Shown piece by piece: positions 21,016 to 33,421 of a DNA stretch of 64,000 nucleotides (the first letter of the stretch is position 1; each line of letters starts with the position of its first letter). The stretch comes from Fusarium oxysporum f. sp. lycopersici 4287 (Eukaryota > Ascomycota > Sordariomycetes > Hypocreales > Nectriaceae), in the NCBI RefSeq assembly GCF_000149955.1, contig NC_030989.1, positions 2,489,839-2,553,838 of the forward strand, in the 5' to 3' direction. The notes under the pieces are model-generated. The model saw nothing but the letters and a program-made list of their open reading frames with translations, was not told where the DNA came from and ran no database searches. The position numbers and the translations under genes are program-made.

Positions 21016-22283
21016 TCAAGCATTGTAAAACATTTCTTCCTCGATATCATCCGTCGTGATGACCACGTCGTGCAACTTCGCCGCTTGAAGCTGCAGGCAG
21101 TTCGAGATATAAATGCCTCTAAGATCCTCGTGATGCATAGTTAAAGTCTCGAGATTGGGAAAGTTTGAGGCGTCGAAGTCGCCTAGACCGGGTTGGGACA
21201 TTTTGCCGAGTTTGATGGATTTGATGGAGTCTCGATGAGGTTTGAGGATATCTCCAACCAAGTTTAGACTCCACTGGGGGTCTTTTCTACCTTCAAACCT
21301 AAATTCGTGCTCCCATCGCAGAGTGAAGTGCTCTAGGCCTTTCAGCCAGGTCACAAAATCTCTCACTGCGTTGGGATGATCAGATGAGTTAATGAGAGCG
21401 AAACTGGAAAGAGAGAACCCAGAACGTGTGTTAAAATTGCGCAGCTGGTTGCGGTCAGTATTTAGCTGCGTCAGTGCATTTGGCTGCAAGGTGAACGGAT
21501 ACTTACGCTCCTAGGTAAGAGAGCATTGCTTCTATGTAGGCGCGAGGAGTTACGCACACGCCGCCGAATAATCAAATGCTTGAGGCTTGAGCAGCCGCCA
21601 CTCAACCCCAGTTGAATATCGTATAGAGTCAGAGCATCGCGATGGTATGATATGCCCTTCAAGATCTCAATGCGTTCCAACCGTGGCATGCTTATTTTTG
21701 CACAGGACAGTACACGGTAAGTAATATCCCCAAGCTCGGGGAGATATGTGCCATGTGCATGGCCAGATATGACCAAGATTCTAGTGTTGAAAAGCCACTT
21801 GGTGCAATCCAGGACAATCGAAGCAAACGCTTTTGCCCAGGGAGTAGACAACTGATGCGGCGGCGCAGGGTCCCAGGGTTGGTCTATGGGAAGGCTGAGG
21901 GATTCCACAGGGCCGCCTTGTTGGCTATTTCGACTGTTGACTAATATGAAACAAGTACAATAACGGCGAAGTTGTATGTTTTCTCGCAATGTCTCATGCA
22001 GACGTACGACTCGTGTGGAAGTAGAAAGCCGATTGTTGCCACCACCATCCCGATATTCATCGGCGTATAGGCATATGCAAGAATAAAGGGTTTTGGTAGC
22101 AATCTCATTGAACCTGGGGCAGACCAAGACCAAAGAGACAAGATCGCCGTAGTAAGGAAGCGCCAGGTAATTCGGATGGTTGTTCGGCGACATTGGCTCA
22201 GAGGCTTTCTCCATGATGATGCGTAGCACTTCATTGGGGAATCTGAGGATCGGGAAGTGATTGCTCTCCGAGGAGACCTCCAT
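21016..22283 (-). CDS. F-box-like protein
   Basis: Exons 22283-21507 and 21444-21016, intron 62 nt (GTAAGT...ACTGACCGCAACCAG), product 401 aa. The N-terminus FPILRFPNEVLRIIMEKASE reads as an F-box (Leu/Pro-rich helix start) and is followed by VSLVLVCPRFNEIATKTLYS, the usual second half in fungal F-box proteins. The rest has irregular leucine-rich segments (RLERIEILKG, SSLKHLIIRRR, LEHFTLRWEH, PNLETLTMHHEDL). F-box proteins bring substrates to SCF ubiquitin ligases via Skp1; the target here is unknown. The acceptor at 21445 was preferred over two upstream AGs because of its canonical branch site. Confidence 0.72.
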
Positions 22284-22986
22284 CGTCGTGAAAATTTGAA
22301 ATGAATGTTGGTTGAAAGAAAGAGGAGAGAAGATAAGAGAATGAATTCTCCGAGTAGACCTGGAAACAGAGACTGAGGGCGGCTGATACTGGCGCCATTG
22401 GTGGCACTGGCAGGCCGGTGCCGAGAGAGCAGTAATAACGCGATATGCTTATAATTTTTTCCATACTAATTATTAAAGGATAGAAGTTTGTGATTAGAAT
22501 GAGTAAAGTATAGCAAATTCTCTATGAGACTTGTAGTAGTTCAGGACAGTATCTATATCTTTTGATAATGGCCTAGGCAAAGTCTAGTAAGGACTATGGT
22601 TTCTTCCAACAACAGCTGGCAGTACCATCAAGTCCTTTGCATTTCAGCATTTTGAAACTCAGTGATAAAAATCTTTAGGTAAATTGAGAATACATTAGGA
22701 CTGTTTAGGATAATCTTCACGCCAATATACGATAAGATAGTTAAACAACAACAAACACATGCGGGTCCTGATACTGTCAAATCGATCGCTCTAGGCCGCT
22801 ATTGTCACCTGGCTAAGGGGTTTCAGTGGAGTGATTTTCTTTGTGGCTGCCCATCTCCACAAATTCATGGAGAGTTTTTTTCCATTTTCTTTCTTTTCTC
22901 GATATTCTTTCCCCACTCAAGGACCCTGAACTTTCACTCTACATTCACCTCTCAATTCACCACTAAGACTCTCAATCACCGTCATC
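22284..22986. other. Divergent promoter region
   Basis: 703 bp between the F-box gene (minus) and the small zinc protein (plus). AT-rich at 22440-22740; a pyrimidine-rich stretch at about 22875-22960 directly precedes the plus-strand ATG, as is usual for highly expressed fungal genes. Confidence 0.45.
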
Positions 22987-23336
22987 ATGCCTATCTCAAA
23001 GAAGGATCGCGTAAGTCATCTACTGATATAAACTATCAGCGGACCGCGGTGAACTCATCCTGACATTTCCTAGCGAAACAAGGAGCACAAGAAGGCCGAC
23101 GCTGCCGGTACTCGCGCTCCCGTCAAGGCCAACGGTCTTCCCGTCAAGGCTCCCAAGCCCACCTCCATCGTATGAATCTCTCCTCTCACAAAGTAGATAT
23201 CAGCTAACGATTTCAGTGCCAAAACTGCCGCAAGGAGATTGTCAACACCAACAAGCTCCAGCTCGAGGTCCACGCGTCAACACACGACGCTAAGCTTTGG
23301 CCCAAGGAGAAGTGCTGGCCCAACGACTTCCAATAG
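22987..23336 (+). CDS. Small conserved zinc protein (At2g23090/SERF-like)
   Basis: Three exons, 22987-23010, 23074-23169 and 23217-23336, encoding 79 aa. The basic N-terminus (MPISKKDRRNKEHKKADA) resembles the SERF/4F5 motif, and the C-terminal half holds a zinc finger with CQNCRKEIV, His in VHASTHDAK and a final KEKCWPNDF. This is a short protein kept across fungi and plants (zinc-finger family named for Arabidopsis At2g23090). Molecular role is poorly known. The intron joins are all in phase and use GTAAGT/GTATGA donors. Confidence 0.85.
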
Positions 23337-23511
23337 ATCACAAATGAATCTTGGTTATTAGGGTGGAGAACATCAAAGGCGTTGCGGCATAATAGCGCAT
23401 GACGGGTTGATTTTGAGGGGTTGCGCGGTTTTGAGTCGTGATAACGGTTCATGAAGAAAGACAGACTGACAAAAAAAAGATGAATGAACAATCCAGGCGT
23501 TTCTTTGATAT

Positions 23512-25161
23512 TTAAACACTGCCTGATCTCGTGCTACTCCAAGTTTCTATCTCAGACAAACTCAGCTTATCCATCTCTAGATCCACTTCGAAAACACCAG
23601 GAGCACCTTCAGCAGCTTCATTCAGTCCTTTGGTTGGAAATCTCTCCCGTTTCAGATATAGACCGCCATCCTTTGTCGTCATATAAAATGTCAACTCTCT
23701 CCCCACCGAACCATCAGATCCTGATTCAGCTGGCCCGATGACAAAGTGTCGAACTCTCATTTCATCAGGCGGCAACACACCATACTGGGTCATAAAGCTC
23801 TCGACGTCTTGTCCTGATATGCCATGTTCGAGATCGATTATTCGCTGAGCAACGACCTGGAGCGTATGACTATTCCAGAGACTTTCTTGTGCAGCACAAA
23901 GAACGCCCATTAACCGAAGTGCCTCAATACGAGTTTCCAGAACGCGACATTTGATAGCAGCGAAGAAGAGATATGGCGCGAAACCCATCTCGAAATGGAA
24001 TTCAGATGGTGTTGGCCTCGTTCTTAGTCCAGCTAGCTCTCGAGCGCCCTCGACCATACGTGTGAAGTTGGGGATGAACGCATCATAATCCATCTCATCG
24101 GTGACGAACTGCACGCGTGATAATACCATGCAGACCTCGTATACATGGAAGAGCCATATCCGCGATGTCAGCGATGTTTGTATCAGGTCCTGGGGCGTTT
24201 CAGCTTCGAATTTGTCGAATGAGGATTTCCACTGTTCCAACAAGTCATGGATTTCATATTGTTCGAGAAGGACCTCTGGTGTAGCTGGCTCGTTTCTCAT
24301 ATCACCGAGACGGTAGTCGGCTGTCCGCCGGAAATGTTGTATAGTCATGTTGTAGATAGCATCGATCGAAGTTTGAGCCTGAAAGTATGAAGAGAAGGAT
24401 TCGGGTATCGTTGGAGATTCAGAGTAGCCCATGGGCTGTGAGTCGCCAAAGTAAAAGGGCAAGATACTCATCCGCCGAAATATCGGTAATAGATAATGCA
24501 GCACCCATTTCGGTGGATTCGAGGTATTGATCAAATTCATTCCATGGTGGCAGTGTCTGATAGCCACGTCTCCATTAGACTGCAGAACCTCGATGCATAC
24601 AAACATGAGGCAAGTCAGTAACGCCAATACTATATCTGGCTTATGTGGAGTCTGGAGTTCCCGAATTGCAGCATTGTAATGCTTCAACGCAAAGACACTT
24701 CTCTGGGTCGCAACAGCAGAAGAGTTGTCTTTTGACTGCAGATTTTCAAATAGAGAACTGATTGTCATGATGGAATGTCTGACAGCTGGTTCATGGTCGC
24801 AGAATTGTAAGACAACATTGGTCCAGAAGTATGGGTCGATAGGCCCTGATAACGAAGGAGCCGCAACCCTGCAGAAGAACTCGATAGCTCGTGAGTCGGT
24901 CTTTACATTGTTGCCCAGGACGTGATTCTGAGGACGGTACAGCGCAAGATGAGAGTACGAGGTCTGATTATATCCCAGACCTTGACATTTGCGACCCGCG
25001 CTAATGCATCGCTGACACGTCGGTTTGCCTTCATCGCATTTTATCTTACGCGCCCTGAAAAGAAAGCGTTAGATTGCGGTTACAATGCTGATTATTGATT
25101 GTGTTACCCACTTGCATATCAAGCAGCCACTTCTTGTCTTGTGATTCCTCTTACGAAGCAT
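23512..25161 (-). CDS. Zn2Cys6 transcription factor
   Basis: Exons 25161-25112 and 25054-23512, intron 57 nt with a GTGGGT donor chosen because only it keeps the zinc cluster in frame. Product 530 aa. The binuclear cluster has Cys at 13, 16, 23, 30, 33 and 40 (SGCLICKARKIKCDEGKPTC then QRC). The rest is a fungal_trans_2-type region (RAIEFFCRVAAPSLSGPID, QFCDHEPAVRHSIMTIS, NAAIRELQ, VLALLTCLMFVCIEVLQSN), typical of regulators of unknown pathway. The 3' end lies 175 bp from the stop of the small zinc protein, on the opposite strand. Confidence 0.87.
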
Positions 25162-26345
25162 TTGCATAAATTCTGGTGGTGAATTGAAGTTGAGAAACGT
25201 TGGTTCGAACTGCCGACCTCATCAATGTCGCATTAGATAAGCGATAAGCGAGGCAATGCGGGGCGCGACGAGCCAATTGGCAGTCGCCAAGCCGTAGGGC
25301 TGTGAGGATGCTACCTAACAAAGCATCAAACCAACAACAGCGACGATCCGAGTAATCACGGTATTATGACTGCCAAAAAGCGATGAGAAAAGAAGCAAAA
25401 AACATACAACAGTGAGGATTCCCCGGTCGTCACCGACCCGAGTACTAATTCACCGCTCCTCGGCTTGACGATGGGAGAGCGGACGGGATCCCGTATTCTC
25501 CGAAGGCTGTGGTCGTATGTGACTGTCTGGGGACAATAGAGGCACTATAAGGACAATTCTGATATGGGTCGTATTGTAGATCGATTAGATAGGAGAATAT
25601 TAGGTCTGCGGTGGCTTGAAGTCCGTCGTGCGGATATCTCCGTGATCTTGAGCTAAGGCTAATGCTTCACGTGGATGAGGCTCTTGTGGCGCTTCAAACC
25701 GTTGAAAGTCAATCATCGCATCATGAGAAATACTCGGTATCGTAGAGTTGATTTGAGCCTCTTATGGTGGTATCGTCTTTCCACTTCTTCGAACAAGCTT
25801 GAAGTCAGCCATTCGTCGAGAACGTCGGTATTGTTACCAGGATCAACTCGGCCCCAAGAATCAAGCCATGTACCTCATTCTTCGTTTCAATCCCTCTCCT
25901 ACAAGATAAAATCAAAAGAATCCCTTCTCTCCTCATCCTCAATCACATTATCGTCGCACTACAGCAGTCTGACTCACCTTCACCCGAGGTTATTCTTAGA
26001 GACGCCACTAGCAAGCTGATAACAGGGATTCCTACCATCCATCCCATTTGCCCTCTTCCCCACCCAAGCTTATCAAGTCACTTGACATCCCCTCGCACCA
26101 CCAATTTCTGCTACGTTGCAGATCATGTTTGCTGCGATGCTACCAATCACTTCGGCATCGTATATGCTTGTAAGACCTCAGCACCTTCCTTCGCGCCAAG
26201 ATCGACGAGATGCTCCCCCCTCGTATTTTGGGGTCTGAGTCTGTGTAGGCCAGTAGTTAAATAGTAATACTGAAACCTTGAAGTGCATAGTATTGATATT
26301 GATTACAATCTTCTTCATCTTGTATCTTACGTCCACAGCCTCAAA
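25162..26345. other. Divergent intergenic region
   Basis: 1.2 kb. Contains a tRNA-like fragment near 25200-25260 (see rejected items) and short chance frames at 25675-26019 and 26082-26264. No supportable gene. Confidence 0.4.
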
Positions 26346-27011
26346 ATGCATTCCTTTCTCTTCCTAGCTATCGCCAGCCTCGCTGCAGCTCACGTTCCTT
26401 CTGTCAGCGTTCCATCATGTCCTAGATCAAACAGAATCACATTTTCAAAGTCCGTACCCGATCAGGATCCCTTTCCCCGTACGCAAATCGACCTCTGCTA
26501 TACCTCCACTGCACTCTCCCTGACTTTCACGGCCCTTGACGAAAAGAGCTTCTATTTCAACTCTTCGCAGGGTACAAACGATGATATTTGGGAGTACGAA
26601 GTCGTCGAGGCGTTCATCTACAAGGGGACTAAGGATCCGCAAACATATCTCGAGTATGAAATCAATCCCAACAACGTGACATACCAAGCCTTCGTCTACA
26701 ACCCCACCAAAGACCGTGAAGAGGGAGCTCCATTCGATCACTTCTTTATCGTGGATCCAGAGGCCGATGGTTTTGAGGCGGAGACGAAATTGAATAGACG
26801 TGCGGGAACGTGGGTTAGTAAGGTCAAGATTCCACTGGGTTTGTTTAACGTCGATCCGGGATGTGCGAAGGGGACAAAGTGGAGGATGAATTTCTTCAGG
26901 ACTGTTACGAATCCGAAGATCTTTCCTGACCAGGAGCTTGGGGGCTGGAGTTCGCCCGACAAAGCGAGCTTTCATATCACCAAGTTCTTTGGGCATGTTG
27001 ATTTTGTTTGA
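26346..27011 (+). CDS. Secreted CBM9-like carbohydrate-binding protein
   Basis: Intronless, 221 aa. A clear signal peptide (MHSFLFLAIASLAAAH) is followed by a beta-rich domain of the family 9-like carbohydrate-binding type: DLCYTSTALSLTFTALDE, GTNDDIWEYEVVEAFIY, DPQTYLEYEINPNNVTYQAF, and a C-terminal WRMNFFRTV ... WSSPDKASFHITKFFG. The 'sxDDIWxYEVVEAF' and 'YLEYEINPNN' segments are the family's signatures. It has no catalytic domain, so it probably binds extracellular or cell-wall glycans. Cysteines are few. The start at 26346 was chosen over an upstream in-frame ATG because it begins the signal peptide. Confidence 0.82.
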   Translation: MHSFLFLAIASLAAAHVPSVSVPSCPRSNRITFSKSVPDQDPFPRTQIDLCYTSTALSLTFTALDEKSFYFNSSQGTNDDIWEYEVVEAFIYKGTKDPQTYLEYEINPNNVTYQAFVYNPTKDREEGAPFDHFFIVDPEADGFEAETKLNRRAGTWVSKVKIPLGLFNVDPGCAKGTKWRMNFFRTVTNPKIFPDQELGGWSSPDKASFHITKFFGHVDFV

Positions 27012-27396
27012 AGTTGGATGGAACTATGGGCTAGCAAAAAGATTGAACATGCAACGAAACTCAATTCCCATTTGACCTCGAACTGGTTCAACATTCTATC
27101 TGTGAAGTTTAGAGGACAACAAAGGTTACAGAACGGAACTAACGCTCAATCTATCCGATAATTTGACTCTGACACATCTGGCCAAGGTTTTGAGGCACTG
27201 GGTTAGACACGGAGTAAGCACAGTAAGACAAGGTAAAATCATCAGTTCATTCGTCATTATGAGAGGTACGTCAATTCATTCATTACTGAGATAGCCCTAA
27301 CTAGGTAATCTGTTCCTGGAATCTGGTTCCATAGCAATAGTATTTCACAATTTCTCCATCTTCCCCTTCATTCACATTAAATAGTACTCCCAACAC
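27012..27396. other. Convergent 3' intergenic region
   Basis: 385 bp, 3' UTRs of two converging genes; nothing else seen. Confidence 0.4.
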
Positions 27397-29052
27397 TTAA
27401 ACACTACCTCGCTCAGGTTGCTTTTCGGGATGGCCAGAAGGCAGAACATCGGCCAAAGTCTCATCAGTACCCTTGAGATCGTCCTCAGTGCTCACGTGGT
27501 CGCGAATCTTGAGGAGGATGACAGGAGCAGCAACGACAAGAGAAATGGAGAGAAGAGTCCAGTTGCTGATGAACTCAGATCGGTAGGAGATCTTGCGTGC
27601 ATCAAGGTTGTTGACGACTGCGGCACCGACGGACTGAATGCCCTTGTAGAAACCGACATAGTTGGCAGATCGTCGACCAGAGTTGGACAAGGCGCCCATA
27701 AACCTGGAGATGTTAGCAAAGCAAAATTGAAAGCTACAAGTGAAGAGACTGACCAGTAGACAGTAGCCTGCCAAGCAGCATCATAAAAACCGTAGAAAAT
27801 GTACAGGAACATGGGTCCAGCGTATCCAGAGTCGGTCCAGTCGCCTGGCACGAATCCTGAATCAGGAGAAACAGTCTCACGAGTGTAGGTCTTCTCGAAG
27901 GCATAACCACCACCCCAGATGGCAAAGGTCAGGACGAATAGGGCAACCCAAGCAGCTTTGGCGCGGGTGGTACGGCGGAACTTCTCGATATCGAGAAGCC
28001 AGCCCCAGAGGGCGGCCGCGAGAATTTGGGCTAACCAGTAAAGCAGACCATTGAGCGCCTTGGTTCGAGTGTTGAAATAGGCACCATTGACAGAGTTCTG
28101 TTGGTAGACGTAGAACCAATTAGATGAGAAAAACATGGGGAAGAGAAGAATAACGAAAGGCTCGAAACGAAGTGTCTCCCAGAGACCCCAAAGCTCGCTC
28201 TGCCATGTTGGGTTCTTCATGAGGATGACGCGGGAACCGTCCTTACGGATGATGTCGTTGGCGTTGCAAAGTGTGAGCGCAAGAATGGCACCGAAGAACA
28301 TCAGGACGATGAAACCGATATAAGTTCCATCGCTGACGGTCTTGTTCTCTTTGATGTTGATGTTTTCACCAAGGGGAATCTGCATTTTGAATTAGCATCG
28401 GTACAGAGGAATGGACCAAGAAACTTACCAAGCTGCCAATAACAGCGCCCATGTTGAAGATACCCCAGAACCAAGCGAAATACTTTCCCTTCTTGTTCTC
28501 GTGAGGATACGAGATCATGATAGTACCCTGCGCGGTCCATAACAAAGCAGCACAGAGACCGAGCCAAACACCAGCAAAGATGTTGAAGCCAGGAACATGC
28601 TTGTGAACCGAGACGAGAAGACTGATGGCGTAGATACCGTAACCGACACCACCGAAAGCAAGACATAGTTTGACACCGAGTACGTTGACAAAAGTACCGC
28701 CGAAGAAGCCAAAGACTGCAAACGTGGCGTACAGAGCCGTGTTCTACCCCTGTCAGCGCGCGTCACTCGTGAGGAACGTAATGCTCACCATGTTGTCAGC
28801 TAGCGTGGGATCAGTTTTACCACCACCGCCAAGACCTCCGAGGGCATTGAACATGCCGGGACACATGAAGCAGACAAAGGCGACCATGCCAAGCTGAATG
28901 CGCGGCGAGGCATACCAGGGGAGAGTCTTTCCAAAGAGGCTGAATCGCCGGTATTTCCATCCACGCGGAAGATCAACATCGGTGTGATCATGGTAATCAG
29001 CCTCAGTCGCGATGCCACCCTTTGAGGTAGCGGTTGGTTGTTCGTCGGCCAT
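27397..29052 (-). CDS. UNC-93-like MFS transporter (DUF895)
   Basis: Four exons, 29052-28789, 28743-28429, 28379-27754 and 27703-27397, giving 503 aa with about 11-12 helices. The first helix follows a tail rich in charged residues (RGWKYRRFSLFGKTLPWYAS). Marks: CPGMFNALGGLGGGG, YATFAVFGFFGG, LGLCAALLWTAQGTIMISYP, ENKKGKYFAWFWGIFNMGAV and SNWFYVYQQNSVNGAYFNTR. These are standard for the fungal UNC-93/DUF895 group of MFS proteins. Substrate is unknown. The C-terminal tail is polar and acidic (DDLKGTDETLADVLPS). All three joins preserve phase. Confidence 0.88.
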
Positions 29053-30783
29053 GTTTGGGTGATTGTTGGTGAAGCTCAATTGGAGTAGCCGTTGAACCGT
29101 TGTAAGAGAGGAAGTGGATGTTTTGGCTGATTTAAACCCGTTGAAAAGGCGGGGGTGGAGATGGTAATAATAAAGAAAGAAGTGACCGTGGCCGTGGCGT
29201 GGCAGTGGAGACTGCGATAATGGGTACGAACTGGAAGGAATGGCACGCGACCGTAAGATTCGGCGATTGTACCAAAATAAACACACAAACGCTCTCACTC
29301 ACTGGTCGGCGGGCAGATTATTGAGGGGGGAGGAGACGAGATGAGACGAAGGACGGTCCTGGACGCATCAGTGCGACGTTACACCCTGCGGCCTGCCCTA
29401 CCAACCCCTACAGTACCATGGAACAGATCCTAGACTACCAGTAAATGCACAATGCTGGGGGCCATTCCCCCGTTACTTATCGCGGGGTCAAGATAGCCGT
29501 GCACTGATAGGCGATAGGGCCAGCCACCTGACAGGCTCAAGGCATGATCTGCGACCCCGTTCAAAAGAGGGTGCCCATTCAATCACCTTCCGATAGGGAG
29601 ATAGCCTGATAGTCTAGTGAGATTAACTCAGTTAGGTAGGCTCTCTGTGGAACATGAATGCAACAACCTACGGCTGCAATCCGGCCATTTATCACCAATT
29701 GCTGCTCTTTTGATAACGGCTGCTACTCCAAGTGCTACGTTGAAGCTATTCGCACCCGACCTTTTTGCTTGCTTGGCTTGAAGTGTAACCAACCTCAAAA
29801 CTCTCTAATCTCTCTTCTTTCCTCAACCGGACGCTTTCTTACTTGGTTCGGCTGGTTACATCTAATTGAAACAGTTCCCCCGCACGACAAACAAAAATGT
29901 CACAAGGAAACAATTATTCTTCAAGTCACTGTTTTCTCATTGTGCATCGTTACTCGACAATCTCATCTGTATCTGTGAAATCTGACAGCGTATCACGACG
30001 TTGCGTTGGCCGCGAAGTGCCATCGCTTCGAGATGGGTCAGTTGCAAGGATTACAGTGACAATCATAACCCAACCCTGGCTAGGAATGTTTCAGCCGTCA
30101 TCATGCAGTAAGAGCTCCAGCTTACATTTCAGCTTAAATCGCAATGTAACACACGTGCCTCTTGCAACACTTACTCTCTAACACCAAATCACAATGCCTG
30201 TCATCACTTCAAGTAACAATACACACTTACCAAAGAATATCTTTATTTCGCTATCTGATAAAGCAACGCAGGTGAGAGAATCTACAATAAAATTATTCAT
30301 ACTAACGAAGTATTCGAACACTAACTGAATATTACGATAAAGGTGCTGAAAATACCTAGAAACGGTAAGAAACTTATGATCATGTGTTGTATAGATTTAA
30401 TTCACTAAAAATATCAAAGGTAATAGAGTTCGTCCCAAAAGTCTTATTCCTTTGTCTAGCATAGGTAGTTCCTCTTGTTTCATCCAGAATCTTAGCAAGA
30501 TCTCATCAATATGTTCGCCATGCCTTCCAAAAGTCAACTCGGCTGAATCAAGATGAAAGTCTAGAGTATCTCATTCCATCATCTCCCATGCCATGATCCA
30601 ATATGTCACAACATAACTCCCTGTTCCCATTCTGCATCCCACAAACAATAACACAACAGTCTTCCATGACAAGATTTACTCTGAATCTTTCAAAAGGTTA
30701 TGAATCACAGAACTCTGGCTATCCTCACCAACTTTTTGATGAGGTGAGCCAGGGGGATCGACATGCGAATGCCCCTGCGGGAC
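29053..30783. other. Long intergenic region
   Basis: 1.7 kb, upstream of the UNC-93-like gene. A GC-richer part (29300-29580) is followed by an AT-rich part (30180-30480). Open frames at 29658-29978, 29897-30181 and 30603-30839 show no motif or intron structure. No gene supported. Confidence 0.4.
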
Positions 30784-32975
30784 CTAATTTATTTCTTCCA
30801 TTTCTCCACGGGATGAATCGCTTCCTTCAAAAGGAATGACGATAACCTCATCCACAGGTCTTATATCTGCGCTGACCTTGACAAACATTGTGCGAGGGAT
30901 CTTGTACAGCTTGAAGCTTGGCATGGGTATCGAACCAAAAGCGCCAGCATTCGCGATTTTCTCAGTCACAATCGCTGGATTGGCGTTAATGTGTTCCCCA
31001 ATCACACCCGCTGCCTCACGAAGAGTTACAACCTCATGCTTCGTGCTGGCTAGCGAAATGATTCTGAGCATGACACTGAGCGTCTGTCCAAGGGGATCAA
31101 TCCTTAAGTCCAGGGCATCTAGTGTCGAGGCGTGTCGATCGCTGATATTGCTAAACAGCAAAAGGCAAAGATTGTGCATTTCCATGTAGGGAAATGCGAG
31201 CTCCCTCGACTCTCCGGCCAAAGCTAATGCAAATTGCCTCGGTAGTTGGTCAGGGGAATGCGGCGCTGACTGTTGCCGGTCTTTCGACTTGGGCTTTGTG
31301 AAGCGGTTCTTCACTTGCTTTCTCTCTTCCGAGTCGAGAGAGACAAGACCGTGCGTACCGTCATCATCGGTCACCTCCTTGTATAGGCTAACAGATAGGA
31401 CGTAGGCCAACTCATCCCATGATAAGTCTGGGATGAGACGTTGATGAACTATTCCGGCGAATATCATCGACACCGGAGCTACACCCTGAATTTCAGGGAT
31501 AAATGATTTAAAGAATTCCCGTGATTCCCTGCGCTTGAATCCTTTGTGATTTTTCAAAACAGACGGTGGAAAGCCAAGCTGGATCAAGACGTGTGTCATG
31601 AAATCTTTACGTCTCACTGACTTGGTCGCGAAAAATAAATCGCGCGCCTCAAAGCACTTTTCAAATGTTTCCATGTCAACCCACGATGTCTTGAGCCTCT
31701 GCAGCTGTTGCATGGTATTGTGCAAGTGAACCATAACTGTCATTACGCCAGCATCCTTGATAAGCTTCAATGCCATATCAGCTGCGTCAACTCTGGCATG
31801 ACATAAATAAAGACCAGAGAATGCTGGCAAGATCTTGAAGATTTCGAATGTAGCTTCACTTTGTAAACGGGTTCCTTTTTCTCGCTTAGCATGTTTCTTT
31901 TGGGGTTCACAGTATCCCAGGATAGTGTTGAAATGCCGGATAAGTGGACCAACGCTCTCATCGACGTTTGAGGACCCGGGGGCGAGCCTGGACGGGAGAG
32001 ACTGACAACGAAAGCCTGCAACTGGTCTCTCAAGTCCTTCGCATGTTTGTAGAACTTCGATGAGCCTCGTGGTAGGTCTTGCCGCATCAGATGGAACACG
32101 TCAAGGTGAACTTAGCATGCAAATGCCAGTTAGAACGAAATCCCGTGATCCTGGCTCGTTTCATATATATACGATGAGAACCTGCCCATGAATCCACACT
32201 CTCTGCGATTCGTGGCAAATACCAGGGCCTCATTCTAAAATCGTGCTGCTAACAATTGGTCTACTGAGTTCCAGAGTGGCACCGTCGCTCCCTGGCACAC
32301 CGCAACGAGTCTTCAGCTTGCTCATCATCTCAGAAGAATCCAAGGTTCTTTCCCTTGGATTTGGGAACATCGTGCTCAGCAGCTCAATGATTGTGAGTGC
32401 ATGAGAGAACGTGGTGTTGAATAGTTCAGACAGCTGAGGATCTGCATGCCTGCCATTTCAGCGTCCACCATCAGGAAATGCCATATGACCAAAGCATCAT
32501 CTAGTGAGTTCTGTTCTTCTGCCTGGTATGTAGCGCTATCTTCTAGTAAATGGACGAAGTAAAGATGATTTTTGTTGGCTTTTTCATCAACATCAGTTCC
32601 TTGCTCTACCATACGTGCTCTAAACGAAGATCCACGGTCGATGACTCGGTTGATAGTGCTGACGAACGGCATAGGTACCGGGATGGTAGGCTTTCGATGT
32701 TTAGCGATGTCTTCGGCTATAGGGACATAGTCGTTCAAGGCGACGATATACTTTTGGCCGGTCCCATTCTTAGTACCAGTAGGCTGGCTCTTTGCCTCCT
32801 TGAGGGCTTTCCCCTTGAGACGACCAGAAGCCTCCTGCTGAGCGTCCTTGTCATTGGGCCCAGCCGCCTGTGACTTGTAGCCATAATGCTTTGCCGTTGA
32901 CGCAAGCCAAGCGGCGACGGAGTTTGTGTCCTCCTTATGCCGCTGCAAGGCGCCGACTAGTTTGCCTGGTACCAT
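30784..32975 (-). CDS. DUF6604 domain protein, apparently frame-broken
   Basis: The N-terminus from ATG 32975 (MVPGKLVGALQRHKEDTNSV then AAWLASTAKHYGYK) and the Gly/Lys linker (ASGRLKGKALKEAKSQ) match the DUF6604 domain found at the start of large fungal proteins. The frame ends at 32376, but a neighbouring frame continues the domain (LSELFNTTFSHALTIIELLS) after a 35 nt stretch that could be a very short intron or a frameshift. A further exon in yet another frame (VFHLMRQDLPRGSSKFYKHA) leads, after a shift near a CCCCCGGG run at about 31980, into the long open frame 31830-30784. The two changes could be mutations or errors. C-terminal function is unknown. Confidence 0.5.
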
Positions 32976-33421
32976 GGAAGGTGCTATTTTAAGGGATGTG
33001 GTCGTGAGATGTACGGGTAGTGTCATCGAGGGTGAGTTGTTGTTAGGGGGGAAAGGGTCACTTGAAGAAAGCCAGAGGTTGATGATGACTTGTCGAGTCC
33101 TGGTGAAGGAAGAAAATAAAATTCCAACAGAAAAGACGGATGGAAGAATAAGACGGGAAACATTATATACACGTTGGGCTCGGTGTCAGCGGAGGTTTGT
33201 TCATCGATGCGAACCACCTGTTCCAGTGATAAATTCCACTGGTAGAACCGAAACCTAGCTTCACAGTGGTTGATCAGGTGCTTAGACGATCCATTTGTCC
33301 TTTCTATAGCCTGTCCTGCGTCATAGGGTCCTCGAACGGGAGAGCCACGGTGTCAACTCGGGTGAGAACAAAAGTCTCTATTCCACAATTACACTCAATG
33401 TACAAAACATCACCTGTCTAC
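32976..33421. other. Intergenic region
   Basis: 446 bp between two minus-strand genes; should carry the DUF6604 promoter. Nothing else seen. Confidence 0.4.

Noticed and set aside
25190..25262. tRNA-like stretch on the minus strand with a TTCGAAC-type T loop and a short stem-loop upstream
   Set aside because: The T-stem bases on either side of the loop do not pair, the loop before the anticodon lacks the usual T33, and no acceptor stem can be completed. At best a tRNA relic.
26445..26996. 183-residue minus-strand frame opposite the CBM9-like gene
   Set aside because: No motif and fully antisense to a gene with a clear signal peptide.
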